Assembly: GCA_964556705.1 (NCBI GenBank)
Contig: CAZKXX010000050.1
Span: 1-26,631 of the forward strand
Source: CAZKXX01 sp964556705
Lineage (GTDB): Bacteria > Acidobacteriota > Terriglobia > UBA7540
Direction: 5' to 3'
DNA length: 26,631 bases
In this document: positions 1 to 7,885 of the stretch, in pieces
Layout of the letters: each line of letters opens with the position of its first letter
How positions within the stretch are numbered: the stretch's first letter is position 1
Translations under genes and position numbers: made by a program
The notes under the pieces: model-generated
What the model was told of the DNA's origin: nothing
What the model saw: only the letters and a program-made list of their open reading frames with translations
Databases searched by the model: none

Positions 1-1697
1 AGAAAGCGCTCGACGCCGCGGAAGCGCTCGAGAATCCCTTTCGTGTAGTCCACGCGGTCCACGCCGACGCCCATGAATGTGGCCTGCACACCGAGTTCCC
101 TGAAAAGTTCTCCACGTTCGAGATACGGCGAGGGGAGGTCCGCGCCGGGCGGCGGCTCGGTGAGGTCCACGCTGACGGGAAACGGCCGCACCAGCGTGAA
201 ATGCCCACGCCGGTTGACGGCGTACCGCTCCCACTCGATCCGGCACTCGACCGCACGGTCCACCGATTCCAGAAAATTCGTGCAGTGCGACTGGATATGG
301 AAGCCGACGAGGTCAGCGCCCAGCAGCCCGTCCACGAGTTCGCGCTGCCACGGACAGATCCCGAAGGCTTCGGGGTTGGGCCAGGGGATGTGCCAGAAGA
401 TGGCGACGCGCGCGTCAGGCCGCTCCTCCTTCACCAGGCGGGGCAGAAGCGCGAAGTGGTAGTCCTGCACGAGGACGAAAGGCCGTTCGGTTCCCTGCAT
501 TTCTTCCAGGACCGCGCGGGCGAACTTGCGGTTCACCCGCTGATACTGGTCCCAGTCGGCGGCGCGAAAAAGCGGCCGCGTGTGGGCGATGTGGCAGAGC
601 GGCCACAAACCTTCATTGGAAAAACCGAAATAGTAGCCTTCCTCCTCTTCTTTTGTCAGCCAGACGCGGCGCAGCGTGTATTGAGGATTGTCGGGCGGGA
701 CGCGCAGATGGTCCTGCTCATCGACCGTTTCGCGGTCCGCGTCTCCGCCGCCGTGAGCGACCCACGTGCCGTCGCAGGAGCGCAGGATCGGCTCGAGCGC
801 CGTCACGAGGCCGCTGGCGGGGACCATCGCCTCAATCGCCTTGCCTCGGTGGACGTGCATGCAGGGCTCGCGGTTGGAGACGACGAAGAGAGGCGAATCC
901 TCAAGCTTGTTCCGGACGTGGACGCGCAGGCGTTCCGGCGTCCACAGCGACTCGGCGGCTTCGCGCAGGCGCGCTTCCTCCTCCGCCGCGGCGCGCGCGG
1001 CGGCCAGGCTGCGCGCGAGGTTCGTAACTTCCTTGGCCAGGGGACGGAAGAGGTCTTCATCGGGCAACGTGAGGCGCTCGACTTCCCCGCCCCGGCGCAG
1101 CTCCCGCATCCATTCGACGGTCTTGGCGATGGGTCCTTCCAGGCTCCAGCGAACGACCAGCAGCGTAAGAATAACGATGAGCAGCGTCTGAACGAGAACC
1201 CGCAGGAAGGTGTCGCGCCAGATGCGGCTCTCCTGGTCCGCAATGTACCGCGTGTCCTGGAAGATGGCGAGCGCGCCCGCCCTGTCCTCCAGCGGCCGCA
1301 CGTGAACATGGGTCGGCACGCCGCCGAGGCTGAGGTGCTCTCCGCGGGCGGTCCGCTCATCGAGCGCGCGAGAGAGAGCCTCGGGGGGCTCCGAAAGGTG
1401 TTGGCGCAGCCGGGAAGTTAAAGCGATCGGCTGGCCGTCCGGCCCGTACACGGCCACGCCCGCCAGCCTCTCGCGATTTCCGAGGCGCTCCACGATGCGA
1501 AGGATTTCCGCCTGCGAGCCTCGCTCCAAGCGGGCTGCCACGGCCTCCTCGAGGCTTTCCGCGATGACCTCGGCGCGGACCTCGAGTTCGCTGCGCAGAG
1601 CGCGCTTTTCGCCGGCCACCTGAAACCAGGCGAACACGAAGGCGATGGTGGCCACGCCCGCGATAATCGCCAGAGTCAGTCGAAGACTGATCTTCAT
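1..1697 (-). CDS. otsA: Membrane-anchored sensor-like trehalose-6-phosphate synthase (GT20), C-terminus beyond the window
   Basis: Transfers glucose from a nucleotide sugar to glucose-6-phosphate (known for GT20). The frame is open for 565 codons from an ATG at 1697 to the left edge. Residues 5-24 and about 166-184 are hydrophobic segments. They bracket an extracytoplasmic region of about 140 residues and are followed by a charged, HAMP-like and coiled-coil stretch (about 185-250). The GT20 domain starts near 268: FVVSNRE (271-277), QDYHF (411-415), FWHIPWPNPEAF (434-445) and GVDRVDYTKG (545-554), whose Arg548 and Lys553 match the phosphate-binding Arg/Lys of OtsA. The start lies 3 bp after the upstream stop (TAAGGAATG), suggesting translational coupling. 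Ordinary OtsA is soluble and lacks the first 265 residues. No OtsB is visible. The sensory role of the N-terminus is inferred. Confidence 0.88.
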   Translation of the reverse strand, partial: MKISLRLTLAIIAGVATIAFVFAWFQVAGEKRALRSELEVRAEVIAESLEEAVAARLERGSQAEILRIVERLGNRERLAGVAVYGPDGQPIALTSRLRQHLSEPPEALSRALDERTARGEHLSLGGVPTHVHVRPLEDRAGALAIFQDTRYIADQESRIWRDTFLRVLVQTLLIVILTLLVVRWSLEGPIAKTVEWMRELRRGGEVERLTLPDEDLFRPLAKEVTNLARSLAAARAAAEEEARLREAAESLWTPERLRVHVRNKLEDSPLFVVSNREPCMHVHRGKAIEAMVPASGLVTALEPILRSCDGTWVAHGGGDADRETVDEQDHLRVPPDNPQYTLRRVWLTKEEEEGYYFGFSNEGLWPLCHIAHTRPLFRAADWDQYQRVNRKFARAVLEEMQGTERPFVLVQDYHFALLPRLVKEERPDARVAIFWHIPWPNPEAFGICPWQRELVDGLLGADLVGFHIQSHCTNFLESVDRAVECRIEWERYAVNRRGHFTLVRPFPVSVDLTEPPPGADLPSPYLERGELFRELGVQATFMGVGVDRVDYTKGILERFRGVERF

Positions 1698-1700
1698 TCC

Positions 1701-2564
1701 TTACACCCTGACCGCGCACGGCCTGCGCCCGAGCAGTTTCAGAACCGCGCGATTCCACCCCGCCGGCCCCACGCCCCCCGCGCGCCGCGCCCGGGGGACG
1801 GCGGCGAGCGTTTCCCGATCGTAACGCCCTCCGGGGCGCGCGACCAGGATGGGAACGTCCACAGCGCGCAGCAGCGCAACGTCATTGGGGCTGTCACCCA
1901 ACCCGACGGCGCGGATGGGCCCGCGCCCGAGGCGTCGAAACCACGTCTTCAATTTCCGCACGGCGGCTCCTTTGTCATTCCGCCCGAGAATGTGGAAGAA
2001 GCGACCGCCGCGCGTAGCGCGCAACCCCTGGTCGCGAATCGCCCGGCGCAGTCGCGGCCAGGCGGCTCGAGCCTCCTCGCGCAGGACGAAGGGCTCGTCG
2101 AATTCGCGTTGCATCGCAAGCCGGGCTTCGCGGAGGCTCAGACCTGTCAACCCGGCCACTTCCCGCGCCTCCATCTCCGCAAACGGACGAACCTTCGCAC
2201 CCGCTTGTCGCGCCGCGCGACGTAAGGCGGCCAGCAGCAGCCGCCGCGGAACTCCGAACGCCACACAGCGCCAGCCTGCTCCCGCCGGCCGCTCGTTCCG
2301 AATCCGGAACGGGAAATACCCGTCGGGGAAATAGACCGCGCCGCCGTTTTCGGTGACGAAGGGTTCGCGGCGGCGCAGCTTCGTGAGCAGCGGCCTCACC
2401 TCGGCGCGCGTCTTGCTGGTCACCAGCACCAGAGGAATCCGACGCCGGCGCAACATTTCCAGAGCGCGGGCGGCGGGCCGCCAGTCGTAATCGTCGTGAC
2501 CGAGCAGCGTGCCGTCGAGGTCGGTGAAAAAGACCATCGTGGCGTCATCTCTCCTCTCCGCCAC
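1701..2564 (-). CDS. HAD phosphatase of the mannosyl/glucosyl-3-phosphoglycerate phosphatase family (MpgP/GpgP/MggB-like)
   Basis: Removes phosphate from a glycosyl-3-phosphoglycerate to release the compatible solute (family role; exact substrate inferred from neighbours). HAD motif I is FFTDLDGTLLG (residues 12-22, nucleophile Asp15). Motif II is LVTSKTR, the family signature FVTENGGAVYFPDGYFPF follows at about 90-107, and the last Asp motif is GLGDSPND. Its 287 residues fit the HAD-IIB family. The GTG start at 2564 has GAGG 5 nt upstream; ATG at 2537 is an alternative. It sits 8 bp after the channel-like gene and 3 bp before otsA. With a GpgS homologue in the operon it should act on glucosyl- or mannosylglucosyl-3-phosphoglycerate. 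A trehalose-6-phosphate phosphatase role is less likely but not excluded, because no OtsB is seen. Confidence 0.85.
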   Translation of the reverse strand: MAERRDDATMVFFTDLDGTLLGHDDYDWRPAARALEMLRRRRIPLVLVTSKTRAEVRPLLTKLRRREPFVTENGGAVYFPDGYFPFRIRNERPAGAGWRCVAFGVPRRLLLAALRRAARQAGAKVRPFAEMEAREVAGLTGLSLREARLAMQREFDEPFVLREEARAAWPRLRRAIRDQGLRATRGGRFFHILGRNDKGAAVRKLKTWFRRLGRGPIRAVGLGDSPNDVALLRAVDVPILVARPGGRYDRETLAAVPRARRAGGVGPAGWNRAVLKLLGRRPCAVRV

Positions 2565-2572
2565 CTTGGCCT

Positions 2573-3280
2573 CTACAGGTGCTGGATTGAATCCTCGGCC
2601 TCCTTTTCAGGACGCGGGCCGAATTGCCGCTGGAGCAGGTCGCGGGCCAGGTCGCGCGCTCCCAATCCGAAGGCGATGGCAGCCGCCGTGACCAGCCCGC
2701 CGAACATGATGGAGAAAGTCACGATGATCGTGGTGCGGCTGATGCCCAGTTCGTCCAGCGCCGCGACCACGGCCAGCGCCATTACGAAGAAGCGGGTCAG
2801 CCCGGCGAGTAACCGCGCCGAAGGCATGCGGGCGTTGACGGCGGCGATCAGAACGCTGCGCCCGAGGAAGCGGCTGACCAGCGCCCCGACCACCAGAATC
2901 GCCATCGCCGCCAGCAGGTGCGGGAGATAGAGGAAGAAGCGCTCGACGAGGTTCTGCGTCCACTGCGTCCGCATGGCGTTCAAGCCGGCCAGCAGCGCGG
3001 TGAGAATGATAAGACCCTGAACGAGCTGGCCGGACAGGTACGAGCACGAGCGCGCCAGCCCCAGCCGTTCGATCTCACCGGCCACGCCCAGCCGGTCGCA
3101 GAGGCGGTCGAACTTGAGCGCTGAGAGGAGCCGGTAGACGGCCTCCTTGGCCAGCCAGCCGATCAGCAGTCCGAGCAGGACAAGGATGATCATGCCCATC
3201 AAGCTCGAAAGGCTGGCGACGGCCTGATGGCCGAGCTCGCGTAAGGGATTCAGGACGGCCTGTTCCCAGAACCCGTTCAT
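2573..3280 (-). CDS. Short MscS-like small-conductance channel protein lacking the cytosolic domain
   Basis: About five membrane segments lie near residues 25-45, 85-100, 118-138, 160-178 and 184-206 of a 235-residue protein. The last, TTIIVTFSIMFGGLVTAAAIAFGLGARDLARDLL, has the Gly/Ala-rich pattern and GLGxRDLA ending of the MscS pore helix. The protein stops about 15 residues later, so the beta domain and cytosolic cage of true MscS are missing. I chose the ATG at 3280 because AGAGG lies 8 nt upstream. A GTG at 3289 would overlap the glycosyltransferase stop as GTGA. Its place inside a compatible-solute operon suggests release or sensing of solute under osmotic shock (inference). It may instead be a tension-responsive membrane protein that does not conduct. 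Confidence 0.72.
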   Translation of the reverse strand: MNGFWEQAVLNPLRELGHQAVASLSSLMGMIILVLLGLLIGWLAKEAVYRLLSALKFDRLCDRLGVAGEIERLGLARSCSYLSGQLVQGLIILTALLAGLNAMRTQWTQNLVERFFLYLPHLLAAMAILVVGALVSRFLGRSVLIAAVNARMPSARLLAGLTRFFVMALAVVAALDELGISRTTIIVTFSIMFGGLVTAAAIAFGLGARDLARDLLQRQFGPRPEKEAEDSIQHL

Positions 3281-3285
3281 GACGA

Positions 3286-4566
3286 TCACCTCTTTTCCAC
3301 GGTCCGGTGCGACCAGTGTGAAATCAGATAGGGCTTCATTTGCTCGTACACCAGGCTCAGTCTCTCGATCCGTTCTTCGACCTGCGCCGCGGTTTCGTCC
3401 TTGGTCTGCCGCGCGAAGGAGGCCACCCAGCCGAGATAGAGCGGCGTGAGCGATTTCACCAGATGTTCGCGGTCAATCGTCCGGCGATGGTAGGCCAGCG
3501 CCAAATCGTAAATGAGGCCGACCCAGACCTCGTCGGGGAGCACGAACTGCTCGCCGGGCTGCTCGGCCAGCCCGAGTAACCTGTGAAGGGCATCCGGAGA
3601 GATCACCTGCTCGTAGATAGACCGCAGGTCGCGGCAGCCCTGCTGAAAGGCGTTCAGCATGCGCGGCACATTGATGGGGACCGGTTCGAGGCCCACTTCG
3701 AAGGGAAACCCGAAAAGCGGAGTGGGCAGCGAGCCGAGCACCGTCGGCCAGACCTTTTCGTAGGTTTCCATCAGGCTGAAGACGGAGCCAATCACCTGCA
3801 CCAGCATGGCGCTCAAGTCGGCGCCCGGATCCTTGGCGTCGTGGATCTTCGCGCCCAGGTAAGCCTGGCAGACGCGAAAGTTTTCCGCGATCGCCGTCGT
3901 CGTCATCCAGATATCGATCCCGTACCGGGCCACGTCGGTCGTCCAGACGTCTTTGGTCAGATAGTGGCTGGCCAGGCGGCCCGAAAAACCGAAATCGCCG
4001 CCGATCGGCTGGCGCACGCGGCGCCCGTAAAGCGCGCGCGTCAGCGGGTAGATGACGCTGTTCGTGATCGTGCCGTCATACTTGTGCCGCTTGTAGTAGG
4101 GCGCGACGTAATCGAAATCGCGCTCCAGAACGGGACGCAGCAGCAGGTCGAACCACTCCGGAGTAATGCTGCGCAGGTCCGCGTCCACCACAGCACAGGC
4201 CCGCGCCTCGACGAGTTGAGCGATGCGAAAAACCGTGCGAAAGGCGCTGCCCTTGCCCGGCAGGCCGTGATAGGGCGTCGTCAAACGGTGCACGGTGTGC
4301 AGTGCGTGCTTGACGAGGAGCAACTGCTGCGTGTCGAGGTGAGCCTTTTCGACTTCCTCGCGCGTGCCGTCCTTCGAGCCCCCGTCGGAATTGATAATCA
4401 AAGCCTTGCGTTCCGGAAAATACTTGAGCAGGCCGGCGTGCGCCGCGCGCGCCACGTGGCCGATGGTCCGCGCGTTATTGTAGCTGGGGATGCCGATCAC
4501 AATGTCGGCCGTGCCGACCTTCCCCACCGCCTCTTTCACCTGCGGAGCCAGAATTTCCTCAGCCAA
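3286..4566 (-). CDS. GT-A glycosyltransferase, candidate mannosylglucosyl-3-phosphoglycerate or glucosylglycerate synthase (MggA/Ggs-like)
   Basis: A 426-residue cytosolic glycosyltransferase with a GT2/GT81-type start, IGIPSYNNARTI (24-35), then NSDGGSKDGT (59-68), PGKGSAFRT (103-111) and the metal-binding DAD (128-130). After the catalytic half comes a helical C-terminal half of about 200 residues. It begins with TTG at 4566, with GAGG 9 nt upstream, 11 bp after the gpgS-like stop. It is clearly not a copy of the upstream GpgS homologue. In Petrotoga, GpgS is paired with a second glycosyltransferase (MggA) and an MpgP-like phosphatase (MggB) to make mannosylglucosylglycerate. The same set of families is present here. 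That parallel is the basis for the call. A glucosylglycerate synthase using free glycerate is the main alternative. Confidence 0.7.
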   Translation of the reverse strand: MAEEILAPQVKEAVGKVGTADIVIGIPSYNNARTIGHVARAAHAGLLKYFPERKALIINSDGGSKDGTREEVEKAHLDTQQLLLVKHALHTVHRLTTPYHGLPGKGSAFRTVFRIAQLVEARACAVVDADLRSITPEWFDLLLRPVLERDFDYVAPYYKRHKYDGTITNSVIYPLTRALYGRRVRQPIGGDFGFSGRLASHYLTKDVWTTDVARYGIDIWMTTTAIAENFRVCQAYLGAKIHDAKDPGADLSAMLVQVIGSVFSLMETYEKVWPTVLGSLPTPLFGFPFEVGLEPVPINVPRMLNAFQQGCRDLRSIYEQVISPDALHRLLGLAEQPGEQFVLPDEVWVGLIYDLALAYHRRTIDREHLVKSLTPLYLGWVASFARQTKDETAAQVEERIERLSLVYEQMKPYLISHWSHRTVEKR

Positions 4567-4577
4567 TGTTCCGAACC

Positions 4578-5786
4578 TCAGGCGTTGTCATTTTCCACGA
4601 CTTCGTTGAGTCTCTGAAAGATGTCCGGCATGGCCGCCACGATGCGGTTCCAGTTCGGGATGAGCGGCTGGCCCAAAGGGTCGGCCAGAAAGCTCTCCGC
4701 CGCCAGACCCAGCCCCCGCGCGAAAGCGTGAACCGCTTCCTCCTCCGCGTGGCGGTCGAAGGTCAGCCCGTTGAGCGTGGCGTCGGCATGATAACGCGTG
4801 ATCATGTCCTCCGCGCTGCGCACGTACTGCGCGCGCAAGGTGCGGAAGCCGCCTTCGGAGAGCACCACGCCCTCCGCCGCCAGCGTGCGGAAGAGCGTCT
4901 TGCAGATGTCCACGGTCATCCGCATCAGCCCCTTTTCCGGATCGTCGGCTGAAAGGACCTGATGTTTGTGTTCGTAGTTGTCGCAGAGGTCCACCTGGCA
5001 GACCCTCTTGACCGAGAAGTTGCGGAAGATCTCGGCAAGCACGCCGACCTCCAGGCCCCAGTCGGCGGGGATGCGGTTCATGCGAGCGATGTCCGAGTAC
5101 ATGCAGAATTCGCCCGCCAGCGGGTAGCGGAAGCTGTCGAGATAAGTCAGAAGCGGGTGGTTGCCCACCAGGCCCTGCATCGCCCGAACCACGGGCGTCA
5201 CCAGCAGGCGCGTCACGCGGCCGTGCAGACGGTCTGTGACGCGGGAGTAGTAGCCCTTGCAGAACACGAAGTCGATGCGCGTGTCCGCCACGGGATAGCA
5301 CAGCCGCGCCAGAATCTCGCGCGAGTAGTTGATGATGTCGCAGTCGTGCAGCGCAATGATGTCGGCTTCTCCCGCGGCCAGGACGTAGCCGTAAGCGATC
5401 CAGCAGGAACGGCCTTTGCCGTCCTCACCCACGGGCAGGTCGGCGGCCTTGAGGTCGGAATAGATTTTCTGGATGCCCGGCCCGTCGTTCCACAGCACCC
5501 GGACGTTGCGATGAAGACCTGAGACGCGCCGGCGGGCATCCTGGAACTGCTTCCGGTCGGCGCGGCCGAGGGTCACGACGACCTGGCGGAGGTAAGGGAC
5601 GCGTGAGACCTCCTCAAGAATTTTTGGCATCGCCGGGCCTTCGAACTCCGAGTAGAGCGCCGGGAGCACCAGGGCGATAGCCTGCTTTCGGCCGAATTCC
5701 GTCAAATCTTTCTCGAGGGAATCGAGGGAACGCTGGCCCAGGCGATGGAGCGTGGCAACAACCCCCGTCTGGTAGAAGTCGGACAT
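4578..5786 (-). CDS. gpgS: Glucosyl-3-phosphoglycerate synthase (GT81 family)
   Basis: Joins glucose from a nucleotide sugar to 3-phosphoglycerate, the first step of glucosylglycerate-type osmolytes (family knowledge). The 402-residue sequence follows mycobacterial GpgS landmarks in order: VLPALYSEFEG (40-50), GKGRSCW (123-129), the DxD-like HDCDIIN (147-153), FCKGYYSR...GRVTRLLVTP (175-198), YPLAGEF (221-227) and GLEVGVL (244-250), with a His-containing DNYEHKHQ loop after it. The ATG is preceded by a strong GGAGGAGG. It is the first gene of a minus-strand operon of five genes with gaps of 3-11 bp. The nucleotide donor cannot be told from sequence. It is also longer than mycobacterial GpgS, mostly at the C-terminus, as in extremophile homologues. 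Confidence 0.82.
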   Translation of the reverse strand: MSDFYQTGVVATLHRLGQRSLDSLEKDLTEFGRKQAIALVLPALYSEFEGPAMPKILEEVSRVPYLRQVVVTLGRADRKQFQDARRRVSGLHRNVRVLWNDGPGIQKIYSDLKAADLPVGEDGKGRSCWIAYGYVLAAGEADIIALHDCDIINYSREILARLCYPVADTRIDFVFCKGYYSRVTDRLHGRVTRLLVTPVVRAMQGLVGNHPLLTYLDSFRYPLAGEFCMYSDIARMNRIPADWGLEVGVLAEIFRNFSVKRVCQVDLCDNYEHKHQVLSADDPEKGLMRMTVDICKTLFRTLAAEGVVLSEGGFRTLRAQYVRSAEDMITRYHADATLNGLTFDRHAEEEAVHAFARGLGLAAESFLADPLGQPLIPNWNRIVAAMPDIFQRLNEVVENDNA

Positions 5787-5862
5787 GAGTCAGCCTCCTC
5801 CGGAGAATATCTGATGGCGTCCTAAACGGGCGGTCCGCCTGGCCTGAGGTCTGAGAGGCCGG

Positions 5863-6153
5863 TCAGTCACGAGGCTGCCGGCAGTATTGCGTGAAGATCT
5901 TCTCGAGTTCTTCGAGGCGCGCGCGCTCGGAGGCGCGCAAGCGCCGCGAAAAGGACCCCGGAACGCACCGGCGGACGTGATGATAAAGGATCTGGTCGCC
6001 GACGCTCTTCAGCGCCGACTGCACGGCCGAGATTTGCACCAGAAGGTCCACGCACAGCCGCGGCTCCTTCACCATCCGTTCGATCCCTCGCACCTGCCCC
6101 GCGATGCGGCGCAGCCGGAGGGCGACTTGCTCTTGCGCGTGTTCGCTCAACAT
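5863..6153 (-). CDS. csoR: CsoR-family copper-sensing repressor
   Basis: A 96-residue all-helical DUF156 regulator. The N-terminal RLRRIAGQVRGIERMV is the family DNA-binding helix. Counting from the ATG at 6153, Cys34, His59 and Cys63 reproduce the Cys-x24-His-x3-Cys spacing of the CsoR Cu(I) site. Lacking the extra N-terminal His ligands of RcnR, it should bind Cu(I) rather than Ni/Co. An in-frame TTG at 6177 would add eight residues. A palindromic operator and a TTGACA box lie just upstream, suggesting autorepression. No copper ATPase or chaperone gene is adjacent: gpgS follows after 76 bp and bactofilin lies upstream. The regulated copper genes are therefore elsewhere, or the downstream osmolyte operon is affected by read-through. 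Confidence 0.88.
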   Translation of the reverse strand: MLSEHAQEQVALRLRRIAGQVRGIERMVKEPRLCVDLLVQISAVQSALKSVGDQILYHHVRRCVPGSFSRRLRASERARLEELEKIFTQYCRQPRD

Positions 6154-6198
6154 AAACGCTCTCAGGGCCCGGGTCAATCGCCCGAACCGAATCGAGAC

Positions 6199-6219
6199 AT
6201 ATACCGGGTAGGGGTATAT
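6199..6219. promoter_or_regulatory. Palindromic CsoR-type operator
   Basis: ATATACC and GGTATAT form perfect 7-bp arms around a 7-bp centre (GGGTAGG). This resembles the AT-edged, G/C-tract operators of CsoR proteins. It lies 45 bp upstream of the csoR ATG at 6153, so autoregulation is the simplest reading. Confidence 0.72.
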
Positions 6220-6242
6220 AGAATGGAGGAAGAGAACGGGCG

Positions 6243-6248
6243 TGTCAA
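6243..6248 (-). promoter_or_regulatory. TTGACA -35 box upstream of csoR
   Basis: A perfect TTGACA is read on the minus strand. The best -10-like hexamer, TATATA at 6220-6215, is 22 bp away and overlaps the CsoR operator. The spacing is longer than usual, so the pairing is tentative. Confidence 0.4.
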
Positions 6249-6278
6249 CAGGATTCGGGGGCGAGGGACGGGCGGACT

Positions 6279-6818
6279 TCAGGCCTCGTCGGCGTCATCG
6301 TCGGCCTCGGTCGTGACCCGGCGCGTGAGCGTCGCCACGGGCGCGGGAGGGGGAACGGACGGCGCCTCCTCGCGCAGGATTTCGATGCTGCCCTTGACGT
6401 AGGCCCCTTCCTCGATGCCGATGCCGGGGGCCGCCAGGTCGCCCATCACGCGCCCCGTCTTGCGGACCTCGATCCGGTCGCGCGCCGAGATGTTTCCGGT
6501 CACCGAACCCTCGATCACCACCCGCGCCGCCTGCACGTCGGCCTTCACCTGCCCTTCGGGGCCCACGGTGAGGCATTGGCCGGCAATGCTGATCGTCCCT
6601 TCGAACTTGCCCTGAATGACCAGGTCTTCCTGGCCGGCGAGCTCGCCCCTCAGGGCGAGCGAATTGCCGAGCACGCTCGAGCGCGCGCTGGCGATGACGG
6701 GTTCGGCAGACTTGACGGGAGTTTGCATGACGGGCTTCTCCTGATGAGGCGTTGGCGGCTGGACCGCTGGGGTTCGGGGAACAGACGACCGCGTCGCGGG
6801 TTTCTTCTCCCACCACAT
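6279..6818 (-). CDS. Bactofilin (polymer-forming cytoskeletal protein)
   Basis: A bactofilin (DUF583) of 179 residues. A disordered Pro/Ser/Thr-rich N-terminal tail of about 45 residues precedes a right-handed beta-helix core (about 48-150) made of short repeated turns such as LVIQGKFEGTI, VIEGSVTGNI and IEVRKTGRVMGDL. An acidic tail, EADDDADEA, follows. Bactofilins polymerise without nucleotide and act as scaffolds for cell shape or envelope enzymes. No M23 peptidase partner is next to it. The ATG at 6818 has AGGA about 7 nt upstream. A 326-bp gap separates it from the divergent SDR gene. Confidence 0.92.
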   Translation of the reverse strand: MWWEKKPATRSSVPRTPAVQPPTPHQEKPVMQTPVKSAEPVIASARSSVLGNSLALRGELAGQEDLVIQGKFEGTISIAGQCLTVGPEGQVKADVQAARVVIEGSVTGNISARDRIEVRKTGRVMGDLAAPGIGIEEGAYVKGSIEILREEAPSVPPPAPVATLTRRVTTEADDDADEA

Positions 6819-7144
6819 GTTCGGTTCCTGCCCCGCCGGGGCCGTTGAAGTTGGCTCTCGCCGACTCGCGGACGCCGAGCTCCTCCCCGGTCCGTGCAGG
6901 CGCTGCGAGCTTGGGAAAATGTCCGGGCAACTTCATCGCCAGAATGTGAATGACTTCGAGCCGTCGCGCCATTCGGTTACAGCGCGAGCCACCTCCGGCG
7001 ATGACCACGAGGCGGAACAAATTTCCGGCGGCTGAAAAAACTGCACGGTAAATTCTTCGCCGCGCGGCTCCGGAAGACTTCGGTTCCCGGAACTTCTTGG
7101 CTATTATGGAATCTTCTGGAAGGAATCTCTGAGGGGGGTGATGT
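6819..7144. other. Divergent intergenic region, bactofilin / SDR
   Basis: No gene I can support. Near the right end are TATTAT (7102-7107), a -10 candidate for the SDR gene, and an 11-bp palindrome GTTCCCGGAAC (7083-7093) near its -35 position that could be an operator. Nothing else is recognisable. Confidence 0.4.
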
Positions 7145-7852
7145 GTGGGACAAGGGGACCGGGTTGTGCTCGTCACCGGGGCTACGGGAGCCCTGGGAAG
7201 TGCGGCCACGCTCGAGCTGCTGGCGGAGGGCGCCCGCGTCGCGGCGATGTATCGCTCGAAGGAACCGTGGCAGGCCCTCGAGCGCGAGGCGGAAAAGCAT
7301 GGTGAAAGGCTGCTCGGATTGCGGGCCGACCTCACGCGGCCCGAAGAAGTCTCCCGTGCCATCGAAGCGGTCGTCGGGCGCTGGGGCCGGCTCGACCATC
7401 TGGTTGCCGTCGCCGGCGGGTTCGCGGGTGGAAAAAGCTACGAGTCCGACGAGCGGACCTGGAACCACATGCTCGACCTCAACCTCCTTTCCCTCGTCCG
7501 TGTCCTACGCGCGGCGGTGCCTGTGATGGTCCGGCAGAATTACGGACGCATCGTCACGGTTTCGAGCGGCACCATCCTGCGCGGGGGAGGCTCGGGCGTC
7601 GCCGCCTACGCGGTTGCAAAGGGTGCGGTCCGACAGTTGACCGAAATTCTCGCCGACGAGCTTAAGGCCTACGACATCCGCGCCCACTGCGTTCTGCCTG
7701 GCACCATGGATACCGAAGCGAACCGCCAAGCCATGCCCGATGCCGACCGGTCGAAGTGGGTCAAGCCGCGGGACGTGGCCCGCACGATTCGCCTCCTGCT
7801 GAGCGATGAAATGAGCGCCGTGCGTTCCGCCGCCGTCCCGGTGCTGGGTTGA
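7145..7852 (+). CDS. Short-chain dehydrogenase/reductase (SDR)
   Basis: An NAD(P)-dependent SDR of 235 residues. The Rossmann motif is TGATGALG (11-18). The catalytic set is Asn113, Ser140/141 and Y155xxxK159 (AYAVAKG). A VAVAGGFAGG stretch replaces the usual NNAG. The Thr-Gly-Ala start of the cofactor loop and Arg36 region are compatible with NADP, but this is weak. The GTG start at 7145 follows a GAGGGGGG tract. In the frame used, a TGA at 7139-7141 excludes an earlier start, and the ATG at 7141 is in another frame. No substrate can be deduced. The downstream neighbour rpmE has its own promoter, so the gene is probably monocistronic. Confidence 0.9.
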   Translation: MGQGDRVVLVTGATGALGSAATLELLAEGARVAAMYRSKEPWQALEREAEKHGERLLGLRADLTRPEEVSRAIEAVVGRWGRLDHLVAVAGGFAGGKSYESDERTWNHMLDLNLLSLVRVLRAAVPVMVRQNYGRIVTVSSGTILRGGGSGVAAYAVAKGAVRQLTEILADELKAYDIRAHCVLPGTMDTEANRQAMPDADRSKWVKPRDVARTIRLLLSDEMSAVRSAAVPVLG

Positions 7853-7885
7853 CCGGGCAGGCAGCCGGCCCGCAGCAAATGCGCG

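Noticed and set aside
201..1421. 406-codon plus-strand reading frame
   Set aside because: It is antisense to the trehalose-6-phosphate synthase frame, whose motifs are unmistakable; the plus-strand peptide shows no family.
3583..4617. 344-codon plus-strand frame
   Set aside because: It is antisense to the second glycosyltransferase, a typical high-GC shadow frame.
6295..7362. 355-codon minus-strand frame across the bactofilin/SDR region
   Set aside because: It overlaps the bactofilin in another frame and is antisense to the SDR gene; it has no recognisable domain.
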